Below, one piece after another: positions 38,500 to 47,800 of a DNA stretch of 64,000 bases (within the stretch, counting starts at the first letter, position 1; every line of letters begins with the position of its first letter). The translations under genes were made by a program, and so were the position numbers. Below the pieces are notes generated by a model that saw only the letters and a program-made list of their open reading frames with translations, searched no databases and was not told where the DNA came from. Source of the DNA: Archangiaceae bacterium. Its GTDB lineage: Bacteria > Myxococcota > Myxococcia > Myxococcales > Myxococcaceae. Where the stretch lies: positions 62,001 to 126,000 of the forward strand of contig JADJNS010000025.1 of assembly GCA_016714225.1 (NCBI GenBank), in the 5' to 3' direction.

Positions 38500-39837
38500 G
38501 TGCTCGCGCTCGTCACTGCGCTCTTGTGCGCGGCGCCGCCGCCGCCGTCGTGGCTGCAGTGGAAGCCGCCGCTCTCGGAAGCCGACCTCGAGCGCAAGAA
38601 AGACGGCTGGTACCTGACCGGGCTGCCCATCTTCAACTACGACCCCAACACCGGGGTGGGGTTCGGCGCGCGCGGCTACCTCTATTACGACGGGCCGCGC
38701 GACGACGCGCTGTTCGCCTACGAGCCGTACAAGCAGCGCATCTTCGTGCAGGCCTTCGCCTCGACGGCGGGGCTGCAGTACCACGTCATCGACTACGACG
38801 CGCCGTACTTCCTGGGCACGCCGTTTCGGCTGCGCGCCGAGGCCGGCTACATTCGCGCGTCGAACACGCCGTACTTCGGGCGCGGCGAGCGCACCCTCGA
38901 GCCGCTCACGTTTCTCGGCCAGAGCTATTCGACCTGGTCGGGCTACGAGGCGGCGGTGAATCGGGTGCAGCCCGACGGCACCACCTACGCGCTGTACGAC
39001 GTGGTCGACGCCGAGAAGCCGTACCTCGACACCCGGGTCGAGCGGCAGTTCTTCGAAGGCCGGGTGCGGCTGATGGCCGGCTTGAGCTTCTCGCACGGCA
39101 CGATGCGGCCGGCGGCGCCGGGCACGCTGGTGAAGGCGAGCGGCGACCAGGGGCCGGTGAAGGCGCCGCTCCACGGCACGCGGCTGGCTGACGACTGCGC
39201 GGCGGGCCTGGTCATCGGCTGCAACGGTGGGTGGGACAACCTGGTGACGCTCGGGGCGACGTTCGACACGCGCGACTACGAGCCCGACCCCAACAGCGGG
39301 GTGTTCGCCGAGGCGGTGCTGCAGTGGGCGACCCACGCGCTCGGCTCGCAGTACGACTACCTGCGCTTCATGGCCGCGGTGCGCGGCTACTACTCGCCGT
39401 TTCCCGAGTGGGCCGACGTGGTGCTGGCGGGGCGCTTCACGCTGCAGATGACGAGCGACGGGGTGCCGGTGTTCGCGATGCCACAGATTCCCTACATCGA
39501 GACGTTCACCCTCGGCATCGGGGGCAACCGAACGATGCGCGGCTACCGCTCGATGCGCTTCGTCGGGCCGCAGATGGCGTGGTTGAACCTCGAGGTGCGG
39601 TGGACGGTGGCCCACTTCGCCGCGCTGGGGCAGCAGTTCGGGCTCATTCTCGCGCCGTTCTTCGACACCGGCAGCGTCTTCGACCGCGTCGAGCGCATCG
39701 GCCTCGACAAGAACTGGAAGTACAGCGCCGGCAACGGGTTCCGCATCTCGTGGAACCAGGCCACCATTCTGATGTGCGACGTCGGCTTCAGCCCCGAAGA
39801 CTGGGGCATCTATTTCAACTTCGGCCACATCTTCTGA
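38500..39837 (+). CDS. Omp85/BamA-like outer-membrane beta-barrel (surface antigen D15 type)
   Basis: The 445-aa protein starts with GTG and has a short signal peptide (MLALVTALLCAAPP). Most of it is a 16-strand-type barrel with alternating aromatic strands (GVGFGARGYLYYDG, LILAPFFDTGSVF, GNGFRISWNQATILMCDVG). GIGGNRTMRGYRSMRFVG matches the VRGY/F loop motif typical of Omp85 barrels. No POTRA domains are present, so it resembles patatin-associated or stand-alone Omp85 members rather than BamA. It is the last gene of the dusB operon. Confidence 0.8.
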   Translation: MLALVTALLCAAPPPPSWLQWKPPLSEADLERKKDGWYLTGLPIFNYDPNTGVGFGARGYLYYDGPRDDALFAYEPYKQRIFVQAFASTAGLQYHVIDYDAPYFLGTPFRLRAEAGYIRASNTPYFGRGERTLEPLTFLGQSYSTWSGYEAAVNRVQPDGTTYALYDVVDAEKPYLDTRVERQFFEGRVRLMAGLSFSHGTMRPAAPGTLVKASGDQGPVKAPLHGTRLADDCAAGLVIGCNGGWDNLVTLGATFDTRDYEPDPNSGVFAEAVLQWATHALGSQYDYLRFMAAVRGYYSPFPEWADVVLAGRFTLQMTSDGVPVFAMPQIPYIETFTLGIGGNRTMRGYRSMRFVGPQMAWLNLEVRWTVAHFAALGQQFGLILAPFFDTGSVFDRVERIGLDKNWKYSAGNGFRISWNQATILMCDVGFSPEDWGIYFNFGHIF

Positions 39838-39962
39838 GCGCGGCCCCCGGCGCCTGCGGCGGCCTGCACGCCTGACGTGAAGGCCCGCCGAAGGAGCGTG
39901 ATTCAAGCGGGCATCGTGAGGCGTGCCGGTGCGCGCGCCCGGCCGTCGATGCTTCGCTCAGC

Positions 39963-41435
39963 TCAGGGAAGCACGGCGTCGCTGGCGACGATGTTCTCGA
40001 CGTTGCGGTTGACGTCTTTCACGACGAAGTAGACCCACCCGTCGCTGCGGAAGTGCGGAAACACCGCGTGCTGGCCGGCGCTCATGCGCGTGATCGGGCG
40101 GCGGTAGCCGGTGAGAAGGTCGATCACGTAGATGTTCGACGACGTTCCGACGAGCGCGACGAACGCGGCATCGGCGGCGCTCGCGAAGCCGAGCTCGGCG
40201 AAGTCGCTCGACTCGACCCAGTGGTGGTACGTGATGAAGCGCTCGTCGAAGCTGAAGCTCGGCAGCGCGCCCTTGCTGCAGTAGTGCGCGATGACCGGAA
40301 TACCGCCGTCGGCGGTGAACTGGCGCAGCGCGTAGCCGCCGTCTTCCTTGCGCAGCGCCGCGATGCGGGCCGAGGGAGAGAACGCCACGTCGCCCTGGTC
40401 AGGCGTGACGCGGATGAGCGTGGGGCCGGCGACGAAGGTCGAGCCGTTGAAGACGAGCGGGGTGAAGTTCAACGCCGAGGTGGGGCTGAAGTTTCGCGAG
40501 GGCTCGTTCATGCCGTTGTCGCCGTTGAAGGCACCGTGAGCCGCCCAGTAGCCGCCGCCCGACGTCTCGGCGGCGAGCTGGCTGTGCAGCCCGACCGTGC
40601 TGACGGTGCTGCACTCGGGCTCGGAGAACGTGATCGCAGTCGGGTTGCTGGTGAGCAGGCTCTGCCGGCAGATGCGGTGGCCGCCCGCCGTCTGGAAGCT
40701 GAAGCCCGAGTTGTCGGGGAAGAAGTTGGGCTGGTAGTTGGCTGCGGCGGCGACGGTGCGCGGGCCGACGAGGTCGTGCACCGTGGCTCCACTGGTGACG
40801 CCGCCACCGTGGGCGATGAAGCGGCCGTCGGGCGAGCTGCGCGTCCAGTAAGACGACACGTACGCGTACTCACCCAGAATGCGGAGCGTGGTGCCAGGCG
40901 CGATCGCCGCCCAGCCGCTGCTGTACGCGTTCGCGGTCGACGACGGGTACGCGCTCAGGCACGCGCGGGTGTTCGCCGCTCCGGCACAGCCGAGCATGCT
41001 CATGCCGTTCTGCCGATTGAGCACGCCCCAGCCCGCATCGCTCGCGAACGCGTAGTTCTCTGCCACCTGCGGGCCGATGACGTTGCAGCCCGCGTCGAAG
41101 GTCGGCGCTCCACCGGCGGCGCCGCCCGCACTGCCGCCCGCGGTGCCGCCCGCACTGCCGCCCGCGGTGCCGCCCGCACTGCCGCCCGCGGTGCCGCCCG
41201 CACTGCCGCCTGCGGTGCCTCCCGCACTGCCGCCTGCGGTGCCTCCCGCACTGCCGCCTGCGGAGCCTCCCGCCGCCCCTCCGCCGGTGCCGCGCTCGAC
41301 GCACTCGCCCGCCACGCAGACGCGCGTGTCCTTGCAGTCGGTGTCTTTCGTGCAACCGGCCGCCGGTGCGCTGCACGACCAAAGACCCAGCAGCACCCCG
41401 CCCAGGAACAGCGTCACCGCGGCTCGAAGGTTCAT
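39963..41435 (-). CDS. Lipoprotein with Gly/Ala repeat linker and TolB-like propeller
   Basis: The start ATG 41435 gives a signal MNLRAAVTLFLGGVLLGLWSC (lipobox LWSC). A small Cys-rich head (CTKDTDCKDTRVCVAGEC) follows, then a highly regular GGSAGGTA linker (~50-110). The body of ~370 residues has repeated blade-like strands (SPDGRFIAHGGG, FSPSARIAALRKEDGGYA, HFRSDGWVYFVV) as in WD40/TolB-like propellers. It is probably a surface-exposed ligand-binding protein. An upstream ATG at 41471 is in frame but lacks a signal. Confidence 0.75.
   Translation of the reverse strand: MNLRAAVTLFLGGVLLGLWSCSAPAAGCTKDTDCKDTRVCVAGECVERGTGGGAAGGSAGGSAGGTAGGSAGGTAGGSAGGTAGGSAGGTAGGSAGGTAGGSAGGAAGGAPTFDAGCNVIGPQVAENYAFASDAGWGVLNRQNGMSMLGCAGAANTRACLSAYPSSTANAYSSGWAAIAPGTTLRILGEYAYVSSYWTRSSPDGRFIAHGGGVTSGATVHDLVGPRTVAAAANYQPNFFPDNSGFSFQTAGGHRICRQSLLTSNPTAITFSEPECSTVSTVGLHSQLAAETSGGGYWAAHGAFNGDNGMNEPSRNFSPTSALNFTPLVFNGSTFVAGPTLIRVTPDQGDVAFSPSARIAALRKEDGGYALRQFTADGGIPVIAHYCSKGALPSFSFDERFITYHHWVESSDFAELGFASAADAAFVALVGTSSNIYVIDLLTGYRRPITRMSAGQHAVFPHFRSDGWVYFVVKDVNRNVENIVASDAVLP
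41122..41279. repeat. 24-bp tandem repeat encoding the GGSAGGTA linker
   Basis: About six copies of GCACTGCCGCCCGCGGTG plus CCGCCC lie inside the lipoprotein gene. The first copies are identical and the last ones vary (CCTCCC, GCCTGC). In-frame 24-bp steps would change linker length without breaking the frame. Confidence 0.75.
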
Positions 41436-41612
41436 CAGCGCCACGCTACCGGCACGACCCGCCGAGGTCATTGCACTTCGTCTTCTTTCGACGCGGTCAG
41501 CCCACCTCCCGGCTCGCGCCAGCGGGGGCTCGCCACCATCGACCGCTCGCCGTCCGGGTCGAGCGCGTCGAGCAGCGACCTGCGCGGCCGTGAAGCGGTC
41601 AGCTTGCGAACG

Positions 41613-42761
41613 TCACCGGTAGGCGAACGCGTTGAAGCCGAGCTGCATCGCGACCAGCATCTCGACGAGGCGCAGGTTGGCCGAGCCTGCCGAGAGGTGG
41701 CAGATCGCGTCGCGGTGCAGCCGCTCGATGGCGTAGCCGGTGTGCATGCCCCACGCGCCGTGGAGCTCGAGCGCATCGCGCGCCACCTGCGCGCAGGTCT
41801 GCGAGGTGTAGACCTTGGCCATGCCGAGCACTCCGCGCGCCGCGGGGTGGCCTGAGGCCTTCATCGCGCCGGCCTGGGTCGCGAGCAGGCGCGCGCCGTC
41901 GACGGCGGTGCGCATCATCGCCAGCCGCCCGTTGACCGCCTCGAGCTGCAGCAGCGGCCGGCCGAACGCGACGCGCTCGCGGGTGAACTTCACCGCCTCG
42001 TCGAGCGCCGCCTGCGCGATGCCCACGCTGATGCCGCTGATGTACAGCCAGCCCCACTCGATGGTGGTGAGAATGCGCTCGGGCTCGATGTAGATGACGT
42101 CTTCGGCGGCGACCTTCACCCCGTCGAAGCTCAAGGTGCCCCACGGCGCCCCGCGCAGGCCGGTGCTCTCGAGCCGGGTGGTGGTGACGCCCTTGGCCCT
42201 GGTGTCGAGCACCACCACCCCCAGGCGCCGGCCCGTGCCCGCCGCGTCGGGCGCCAGCGCGAACACCAGCGCCACGTCGGCGGCGGTGGCGTTGGTGATG
42301 CGCGACTTCTCGCCGAACAGCTTGAAGCCCGCGCCGTCGGGGTCGAGCCGCGAGCGCCCCGAGGTCGGGTCGCTGCCCGAGCTCGCCTCGTTCACCGCCA
42401 CGCACCCGGTGAGCTCGCCCGAGACCAGGCCCGCGAGCCACTTCGCCCGGTGCGCGTCGGTGCCCAGGGCGCGAATCGCGTTGCCGGCCAGCATGGTCGA
42501 CGCGAGGGTGGCCCACGCGGTGTTGGGGCAGGCGCGCGCCACCCGCTCGATGGCCCGCACCAACTGCGGCCCGTCGGCGCCCAGGCCGCCGTCTGCCACC
42601 GCGTGAAAGAGGCGCTGAAAGCCCGCGGCGCGCAGCGCGGCGAGCGCCCCGGGGGCCACCCCGCCGGTGCGATCGACCTGCGCCGCCTGGGGCTCGAGCG
42701 TCTCGACGCAGATGCGCTCGAGCTCAGCCAGCGCGCTGTTCACGTCTGGGGTTTGAGCCAT
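41613..42761 (-). CDS. Acyl-CoA dehydrogenase with altered catalytic-glutamate position
   Basis: The 382-aa protein has the full acyl-CoA dehydrogenase layout: an N-terminal helical domain, a FAD-binding middle (CVAVNEASSGSDPTSGRS, GFKLFGEKSRITNA) and a C-terminal domain (FTRERVAFGRPLLQLEAV, ELHGAWGMHTGYAIERLHRD). Where most members have the catalytic Glu in a YEGT motif, this one has SAGS, so the base lies elsewhere or the reaction differs. It is the last gene of the polyketide synthase operon and overlaps the preceding gene by 22 bases. It would desaturate or oxidise a pathway acyl intermediate (inference). Confidence 0.85.
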   Translation of the reverse strand: MAQTPDVNSALAELERICVETLEPQAAQVDRTGGVAPGALAALRAAGFQRLFHAVADGGLGADGPQLVRAIERVARACPNTAWATLASTMLAGNAIRALGTDAHRAKWLAGLVSGELTGCVAVNEASSGSDPTSGRSRLDPDGAGFKLFGEKSRITNATAADVALVFALAPDAAGTGRRLGVVVLDTRAKGVTTTRLESTGLRGAPWGTLSFDGVKVAAEDVIYIEPERILTTIEWGWLYISGISVGIAQAALDEAVKFTRERVAFGRPLLQLEAVNGRLAMMRTAVDGARLLATQAGAMKASGHPAARGVLGMAKVYTSQTCAQVARDALELHGAWGMHTGYAIERLHRDAICHLSAGSANLRLVEMLVAMQLGFNAFAYR

Positions 42762-43759
42762 GGCGAGGCGACCGCGGCGCGCAGCACGCGGCGCCCAGGA
42801 GCGAGAAGGGTGAAGGCCTGCAGCAACGGGTAGACCCCTCGATGGGCCCCGCCGGTCGACTGCTCGGCCTCGAGCGCCACCAGCTGGTCGGCCAGGCCGC
42901 CGGTCTGCAGCGCCGCCTCGGCCGCGAACACCGGCGCCTCGGCCAGGCCGGCATCGACCGCGGCGGCGGCACGGTCGAGCAGCAGCCGGGCCACCTCGAA
43001 CGAAATCTGCAGCGTGCCGAGCAGCTGGCGACCGGCCGCTCCGGCGTCGGGGGTGGGCGCCTGCGGAGTGGTCGAGCGGGCGGCGTCGAAGGCCGCGCGG
43101 TGCAGCGCCAGCAGCGTGCCCAGCTGCGCAGCGGCGAAGCAGCACCACCCGGCCGCCGAGAGGCGCGCGGCGGTGGGCGCGTCGAGCGGGCCCCACAGCC
43201 GGTGCGCGTCGAGCGCCACGCCTTCGAGCGAGAGCACGCCGGCCGGGCGCAGCTTCGCCTCGCCGCGCCGCACCGCGGCCAGCGCCGGGCCCGCCTCGAG
43301 GCTCACCGGCAACAGCCACGCGTCGCCCTGGTCGAGGTTCCACACTCCGTGCGCTTCGCCCGACAGCTGCCACCGCCCGTCGGCGCCGCGCATGCAGGTC
43401 ACCGCCGCGCCGGGTGCGCCCACCAGCGCTCCGCCGCCCAGCGCCTTGGGGCGCAAGAGCTCGCGCAAGACCTCGGGCCGGCCCGGGCCGGCGAGCAGCG
43501 CCGGCGCCGCGGCGGTGCCGAAGTGGCCTGCCAGCGCCAACACCACGTTGAAGTCGGCGCCCGAGCCGCCCAGGGAAGCGAGCGCGAGGCACCAGCTCTG
43601 GCAGGCGAGCGTGTCGAGCTTGAGGCCGCCCGCGACCAGCCGCTGCAGCGCCGCGCGCGCCGAGTGCGCGCCGTCGCCCTTGAGGTCCCTGCCCACCTGC
43701 GCTCCGAGCTCTCGCGGGTCGGGCGGTCGTGCCGTCTCGGTGGCTCGGGTCTCGCTCAC
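42740..43759 (-). CDS. Divergent acyl-CoA dehydrogenase-like protein
   Basis: The 339-aa protein keeps acyl-CoA dehydrogenase traits in the middle (GADGRWQLSGEAHGVWNLDQ, AGVLSLEGVALDAHRLWG) and an all-helical C-terminal domain. It lacks recognisable FAD and catalytic signatures such as the ERxxFG motif. It precedes and overlaps the intact dehydrogenase gene. Paired catalytic and degenerate acyl-CoA dehydrogenase subunits forming heteromers are known in actinobacterial and steroid pathways, so a partner subunit is a reasonable inference. Confidence 0.7.
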   Translation of the reverse strand: MSETRATETARPPDPRELGAQVGRDLKGDGAHSARAALQRLVAGGLKLDTLACQSWCLALASLGGSGADFNVVLALAGHFGTAAAPALLAGPGRPEVLRELLRPKALGGGALVGAPGAAVTCMRGADGRWQLSGEAHGVWNLDQGDAWLLPVSLEAGPALAAVRRGEAKLRPAGVLSLEGVALDAHRLWGPLDAPTAARLSAAGWCCFAAAQLGTLLALHRAAFDAARSTTPQAPTPDAGAAGRQLLGTLQISFEVARLLLDRAAAAVDAGLAEAPVFAAEAALQTGGLADQLVALEAEQSTGGAHRGVYPLLQAFTLLAPGRRVLRAAVASPWLKPQT

Positions 43760-43790
43760 GGGTCTGAAGGCCGATTGTGACTCGAAACGC

Positions 43791-44807
43791 CTACCCGGTG
43801 GTGAGAATCGCGGTGCCGACGGTGGCCGGCACTCCGGGCTGCTGCGCCTCGAGGTGGTCGAGCACCTTGAAGCCTTCGCTCTCGTAGAGCTGCAGCCACT
43901 CGTCGCGGTGCAGCAGCCGCTGATTCGAGAGGTCGTGGTACAGCACGACTTCGGGAATTCCGCGGTCCATGTACGAGGGCCAGGCGTCGTCGGCCGGCCG
44001 GTAGTACTCGGTGACGGCCAGCTTCACGTGGCCGAGCCGCTGCCGGTACTGGCGCAAGAAGGTGCGCACCGTGTCGAGGCCGTGGTGGGCGATCTCGTGG
44101 AGAATGTAGAAGACCGTGGCCACGTCGGCCTCGCGCACCTTCGGGTCGTCGAGAAACGCGGTGGCCTCTGCCAGGTCGCCCTGAAACACGGCGGCCCGAC
44201 CGCCGAGCCCCGCGTCGGCGAACCGCTTGCGCGCGTTGGCGACCGCGGTGGCCGACTGGTCGACGCCCACCACGCTCAAGTCGGGAAACTGACTCGCCGC
44301 GTACTCGAGAAACGTGCCGTCGCCGCAGCCGAAGTCGAGCAGGTGGGTGTGGCGGTGCTGCACCAGGTAGCCGACCACCCGCTGAAACAAGCCCCACGCG
44401 ATGCCCATGCGGCCGCTGGCCTTGGTGTCGAGCGCGATGTCGCGGGTCACCTCTTTGCCGTAGCCGTACTGCTTCTCTTTGCGCACCACCGGTATGAGGT
44501 CGGCGAGCAGCGGGCCGTAGGCGTGAAAGATCATGCCCGCCGGCCACACCGCGAGCAGCTCGCGCCCCAGCGGCGTGGCGGCGTACGCCGCGCCCTTGCG
44601 CTCGAGGTAGCCGTAGCGCACGAAGTAGTCGGTGAGCGCTGCGAGCCGGTGGCCGTCGAGGCCGCGCTCGGTCGCGATCGCCTGCACGTCGAGCGTCTCG
44701 CCGCGCACCCAGCGGTCGGCGAAGCCCAGCTCGCCGAACAGGCTCAAAGCGGGCACGGCGAAGGCGCCGTGCAGCACCAGTCGAAGGTCGGGTTTGGAGT
44801 CGGGCAT
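43791..44807 (-). CDS. Class I SAM-dependent methyltransferase
   Basis: The 338-aa protein has an N-terminal dimerisation/winged-helix-like region (~1-100: LRLVLHGAFAVPALSLFGEL) as in small-molecule O-methyltransferases. A Rossmann core follows: motif I HLLDFGCGDGTFLEYAA, motif II VVGVDQSATAVANARKR and the post-I VFYILHEIAHHG. It starts 4 bases after the kinase-phosphatase stop within the polyketide synthase operon. It likely methylates a hydroxyl or carboxyl of the product (inference). Confidence 0.85.
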   Translation of the reverse strand: MPDSKPDLRLVLHGAFAVPALSLFGELGFADRWVRGETLDVQAIATERGLDGHRLAALTDYFVRYGYLERKGAAYAATPLGRELLAVWPAGMIFHAYGPLLADLIPVVRKEKQYGYGKEVTRDIALDTKASGRMGIAWGLFQRVVGYLVQHRHTHLLDFGCGDGTFLEYAASQFPDLSVVGVDQSATAVANARKRFADAGLGGRAAVFQGDLAEATAFLDDPKVREADVATVFYILHEIAHHGLDTVRTFLRQYRQRLGHVKLAVTEYYRPADDAWPSYMDRGIPEVVLYHDLSNQRLLHRDEWLQLYESEGFKVLDHLEAQQPGVPATVGTAILTTG

Positions 44808-44811
44808 GGCT

Positions 44812-47800
44812 CTAGAGGGCCTCGAGAATCACGAAGGTCATGTCGTCTTCCTGCTCGGTGTCTCGGCGGGCTTCGTCGAGCTGCTTCATCAGGCTCGCCG
44901 CGGCCTCGTCGAGCGGCAGGGCGCGGGTCTTCGCGAACAGCTGCCCCAGCAGGCGCAGCCCCAGCGGCCGGCCGTTGGGCTGCTTCATTTCGTTGAGGCC
45001 GTCGGTGAACATCAAGAGCCGCTCGCCAGGCTGCAGCGTGAGCTCGACCTGGCCGAACTGCGCCTGGTCGCCGCCCAGCGGTCGCCCCGGAGCCTGCTTG
45101 CTGGCGACCGCGCCGTTCGCCTGCAGCACCAGCAGCGGAGGCACGCCGGCCAGAAACGCCTCGGCCTTGCGCGTGGCGGGGTCGTACTCGAGCGCCGACA
45201 TCGCCACCCAGTGCTCGCCCGAGGTCAGCTCGGCCACCACCCGGTTCCACATCTGCAGGCACTCGGGCACCGGGGCGTCGGCCTTGAACTGCATCATGCT
45301 CTTGAGCGCCCCGGCCACCGCGGCGGTGAGCATCGCGGGCGCGGGGCCGTGGCCGGTGACGTCGCCGAGGAAGATGCGGGGGTGCGCCCGCTGCGACTCG
45401 CACCACCACCAGTCGCCGCCGCTCGACGAGGCGGGGCGGTAACGCGAGGTGAGCGCCCAGCCCGGCCCCTGCAGGGTCGGGGTGCGCGGCAAGAGCAGCT
45501 GCTGCATCGCCGAGGTCAGCGCGAGGTCGCGCTGCAGCGCGCGGCGCTCGGCTTCGAGGTGCGCCTGCTTTCGCGTCTCGATGGCGATCGCGATGTGGTT
45601 GGCGACCGCCTGCAGCAGGCTGAGGTCTTTCTCCGAGAACAGCCCCTTCGCCAGCTGGCTGTCGAGGTAGACCACGCCCATCAGCTGGTCGCGCAACAGC
45701 AGCGGCGCGGCGATGATGCTGCGCAGGTTGTGCAGCACCGCGCTGGCCGAGCCCAGCGCCTCGCCTTCGTCGGTGCCGGTGACCACCACGCCCTTGCGGT
45801 CGCTCACCACCCGCTTCACCACCGTGGTGCTGAAGCCGGTCAGTGCGGGCAGGTCGGCCCCGGTGCTGTCGCGGCCCAATTGGTGGCTGAGCTCGGTCTT
45901 GCCCGGCTCGAGCGCGAGCAGAAACGCCCGCTGGGCGCCCAAGATGCGAATCAGGGTGTCGAGCGCGGCGCGCGCCTGCGCGGTCGAGTCGAGGCTCGAG
46001 GCCGAGGCGAGGCTCACCTGCAACAGCGCCTCGGTGACCCGCTGGCTCGACACGTCGGCGAGGCTGGTGGTGCGGCTGTCGGGCATCGACGCGTCGAGAC
46101 TGCCGCCCGTCACGTCGAGCCCGAACTCGGCGCGCAGCTGGGCGACGCGCCCCTTCCACCGCTCGTGCTGGGCCAGCTGCAGCGCCTCGGTGGCCGAGCG
46201 CTGCGAGAGGTGCGGGTCTCTGGTGCGCCACAGCCGGGCCCGCTCGCGCAGCAGCGCGAAGCGCCCCCACGACGAGCGCCCCTCGGCCGCCTGCTGCTCG
46301 GCGCGGGCGAGCAGCTTCGCCGCCTTCTGCGTACGACCCTCGAGCCGGGCCAGCCCCGCCTGCAGCACCAGGTAGTGGCAGCCGTGCACCGGCGAGGTGG
46401 CGCGGCTCTTGAAGAGCTTGAGCGCCTTGCGCAGCAGCCCGCGGGCCGTGGCGCGCTCGTCGGGGCTGCCGCGCTCGGCCTGCGCCAGGCGGATGTAGCC
46501 GAGCAGCTGGTAGCCGTACCGGTTGTAGAACTCTTCGGCGCCGGTCTCGATCACCACCTTGGTGAACCCGTCGATGGCGGCGTCGAGCTCGGGGCCGAAG
46601 TCCTCCTGCTCGAGCAGCACCTGCATCGGGTGAATGTGGTCGTAGGCGTGAACGAACGGGGTGACCTTGAGCTTCGACGACACCGCGAGCTGTTTGGCGC
46701 GGTACTCGAGGGCCTCGCGCGTGCGGCCCAGCAGCATCAGCTGCGAGTACAGCATGCCGTAGGCGCGCGCGAAGTCGCCGGGCCGGCAGCGCTCGAGGTC
46801 GGGCAGGTAGCGGGTGATGTGTTGCACCGCGCCCTTGGCGTCACCCTTGAACATCTGGTGCGCGGCGGGCACCAGGAAGTGCATCGCGGTGTCGCCGGGC
46901 ATGCACCACTTGATGGCGCCCTCGATGCCCTCGCGGTGGCTGCGCTCGCTGTAGTCCTGGTCGTTGACCCAGAACGCGGTGAGCACGCCGTAGCAGCGGC
47001 CCAGGTACTCGAGGTAGGGGTTGCCCAGCTGCCGGGCGGTCGCGATGCCGCGCTCGAGGCTGGCCAGCGTCGGCGCGCGCAGGTTCATGGTCGCCGGTAA
47101 GAAGCTGAACTGGAACTCGGCCTCGGCGAACTCGGGGCTCAGGCCGAGGAAGTGGGCGTTGAGCCGCTCGCGCAACGGTACGTAGAGTATCAGCGGCAGG
47201 TTGCCGGTGAAGAAGGCCAGCTTGCCCAGCTCGGCGAGCGCCTGGTGGTGCAGCTGCCGGCGCTTGCGCTCGTCGCCGCGCGCCTTGCCGAAGCCCAGCC
47301 CGGTCTTGCGCAGCACCAGCAGCAGCAAGAACAGCCACAGCGCCGCGAGCATGATGCGGCCCTGGCCCTGCGGTACCGGTGCGCCCAGGCTGCGGTTTGC
47401 CAGGGCGTTCACCTCGAGCGCGTCGCTGATGCGCTCTTGCTGGCGCCTCACCGAGGCCAGCTGGTTCTGCAGCCGCGCTCGCGCCAGCGGGCTCGAGGTG
47501 CCGGCCAGCGCTTCGTCGAGCATCTGGGCGGCCTCGTCCTGCTGGTTGCGCGCCGCGTAGGTGAGGCTGAGGTTTTCGAGCAGCTCGAGCCGCTCGCTCT
47601 CGGGCACGGTGAGGGTCGCGGCGGCGGCGCGGGCACGCTCGAGCGACTCGCGGGCCAGCTCGTAGGCGTACTCACGCACCGCCAGCAGCCCCGCCGCGAG
47701 GCTGGTGCGGTACACCTGCTCGGGGGCCTTCGCGGCGTGGCCGTGGGCCACGTGGTGCGCCAGCGCATAGACCGCGACCGAGTCGGTGGCCGCGGTGCGC

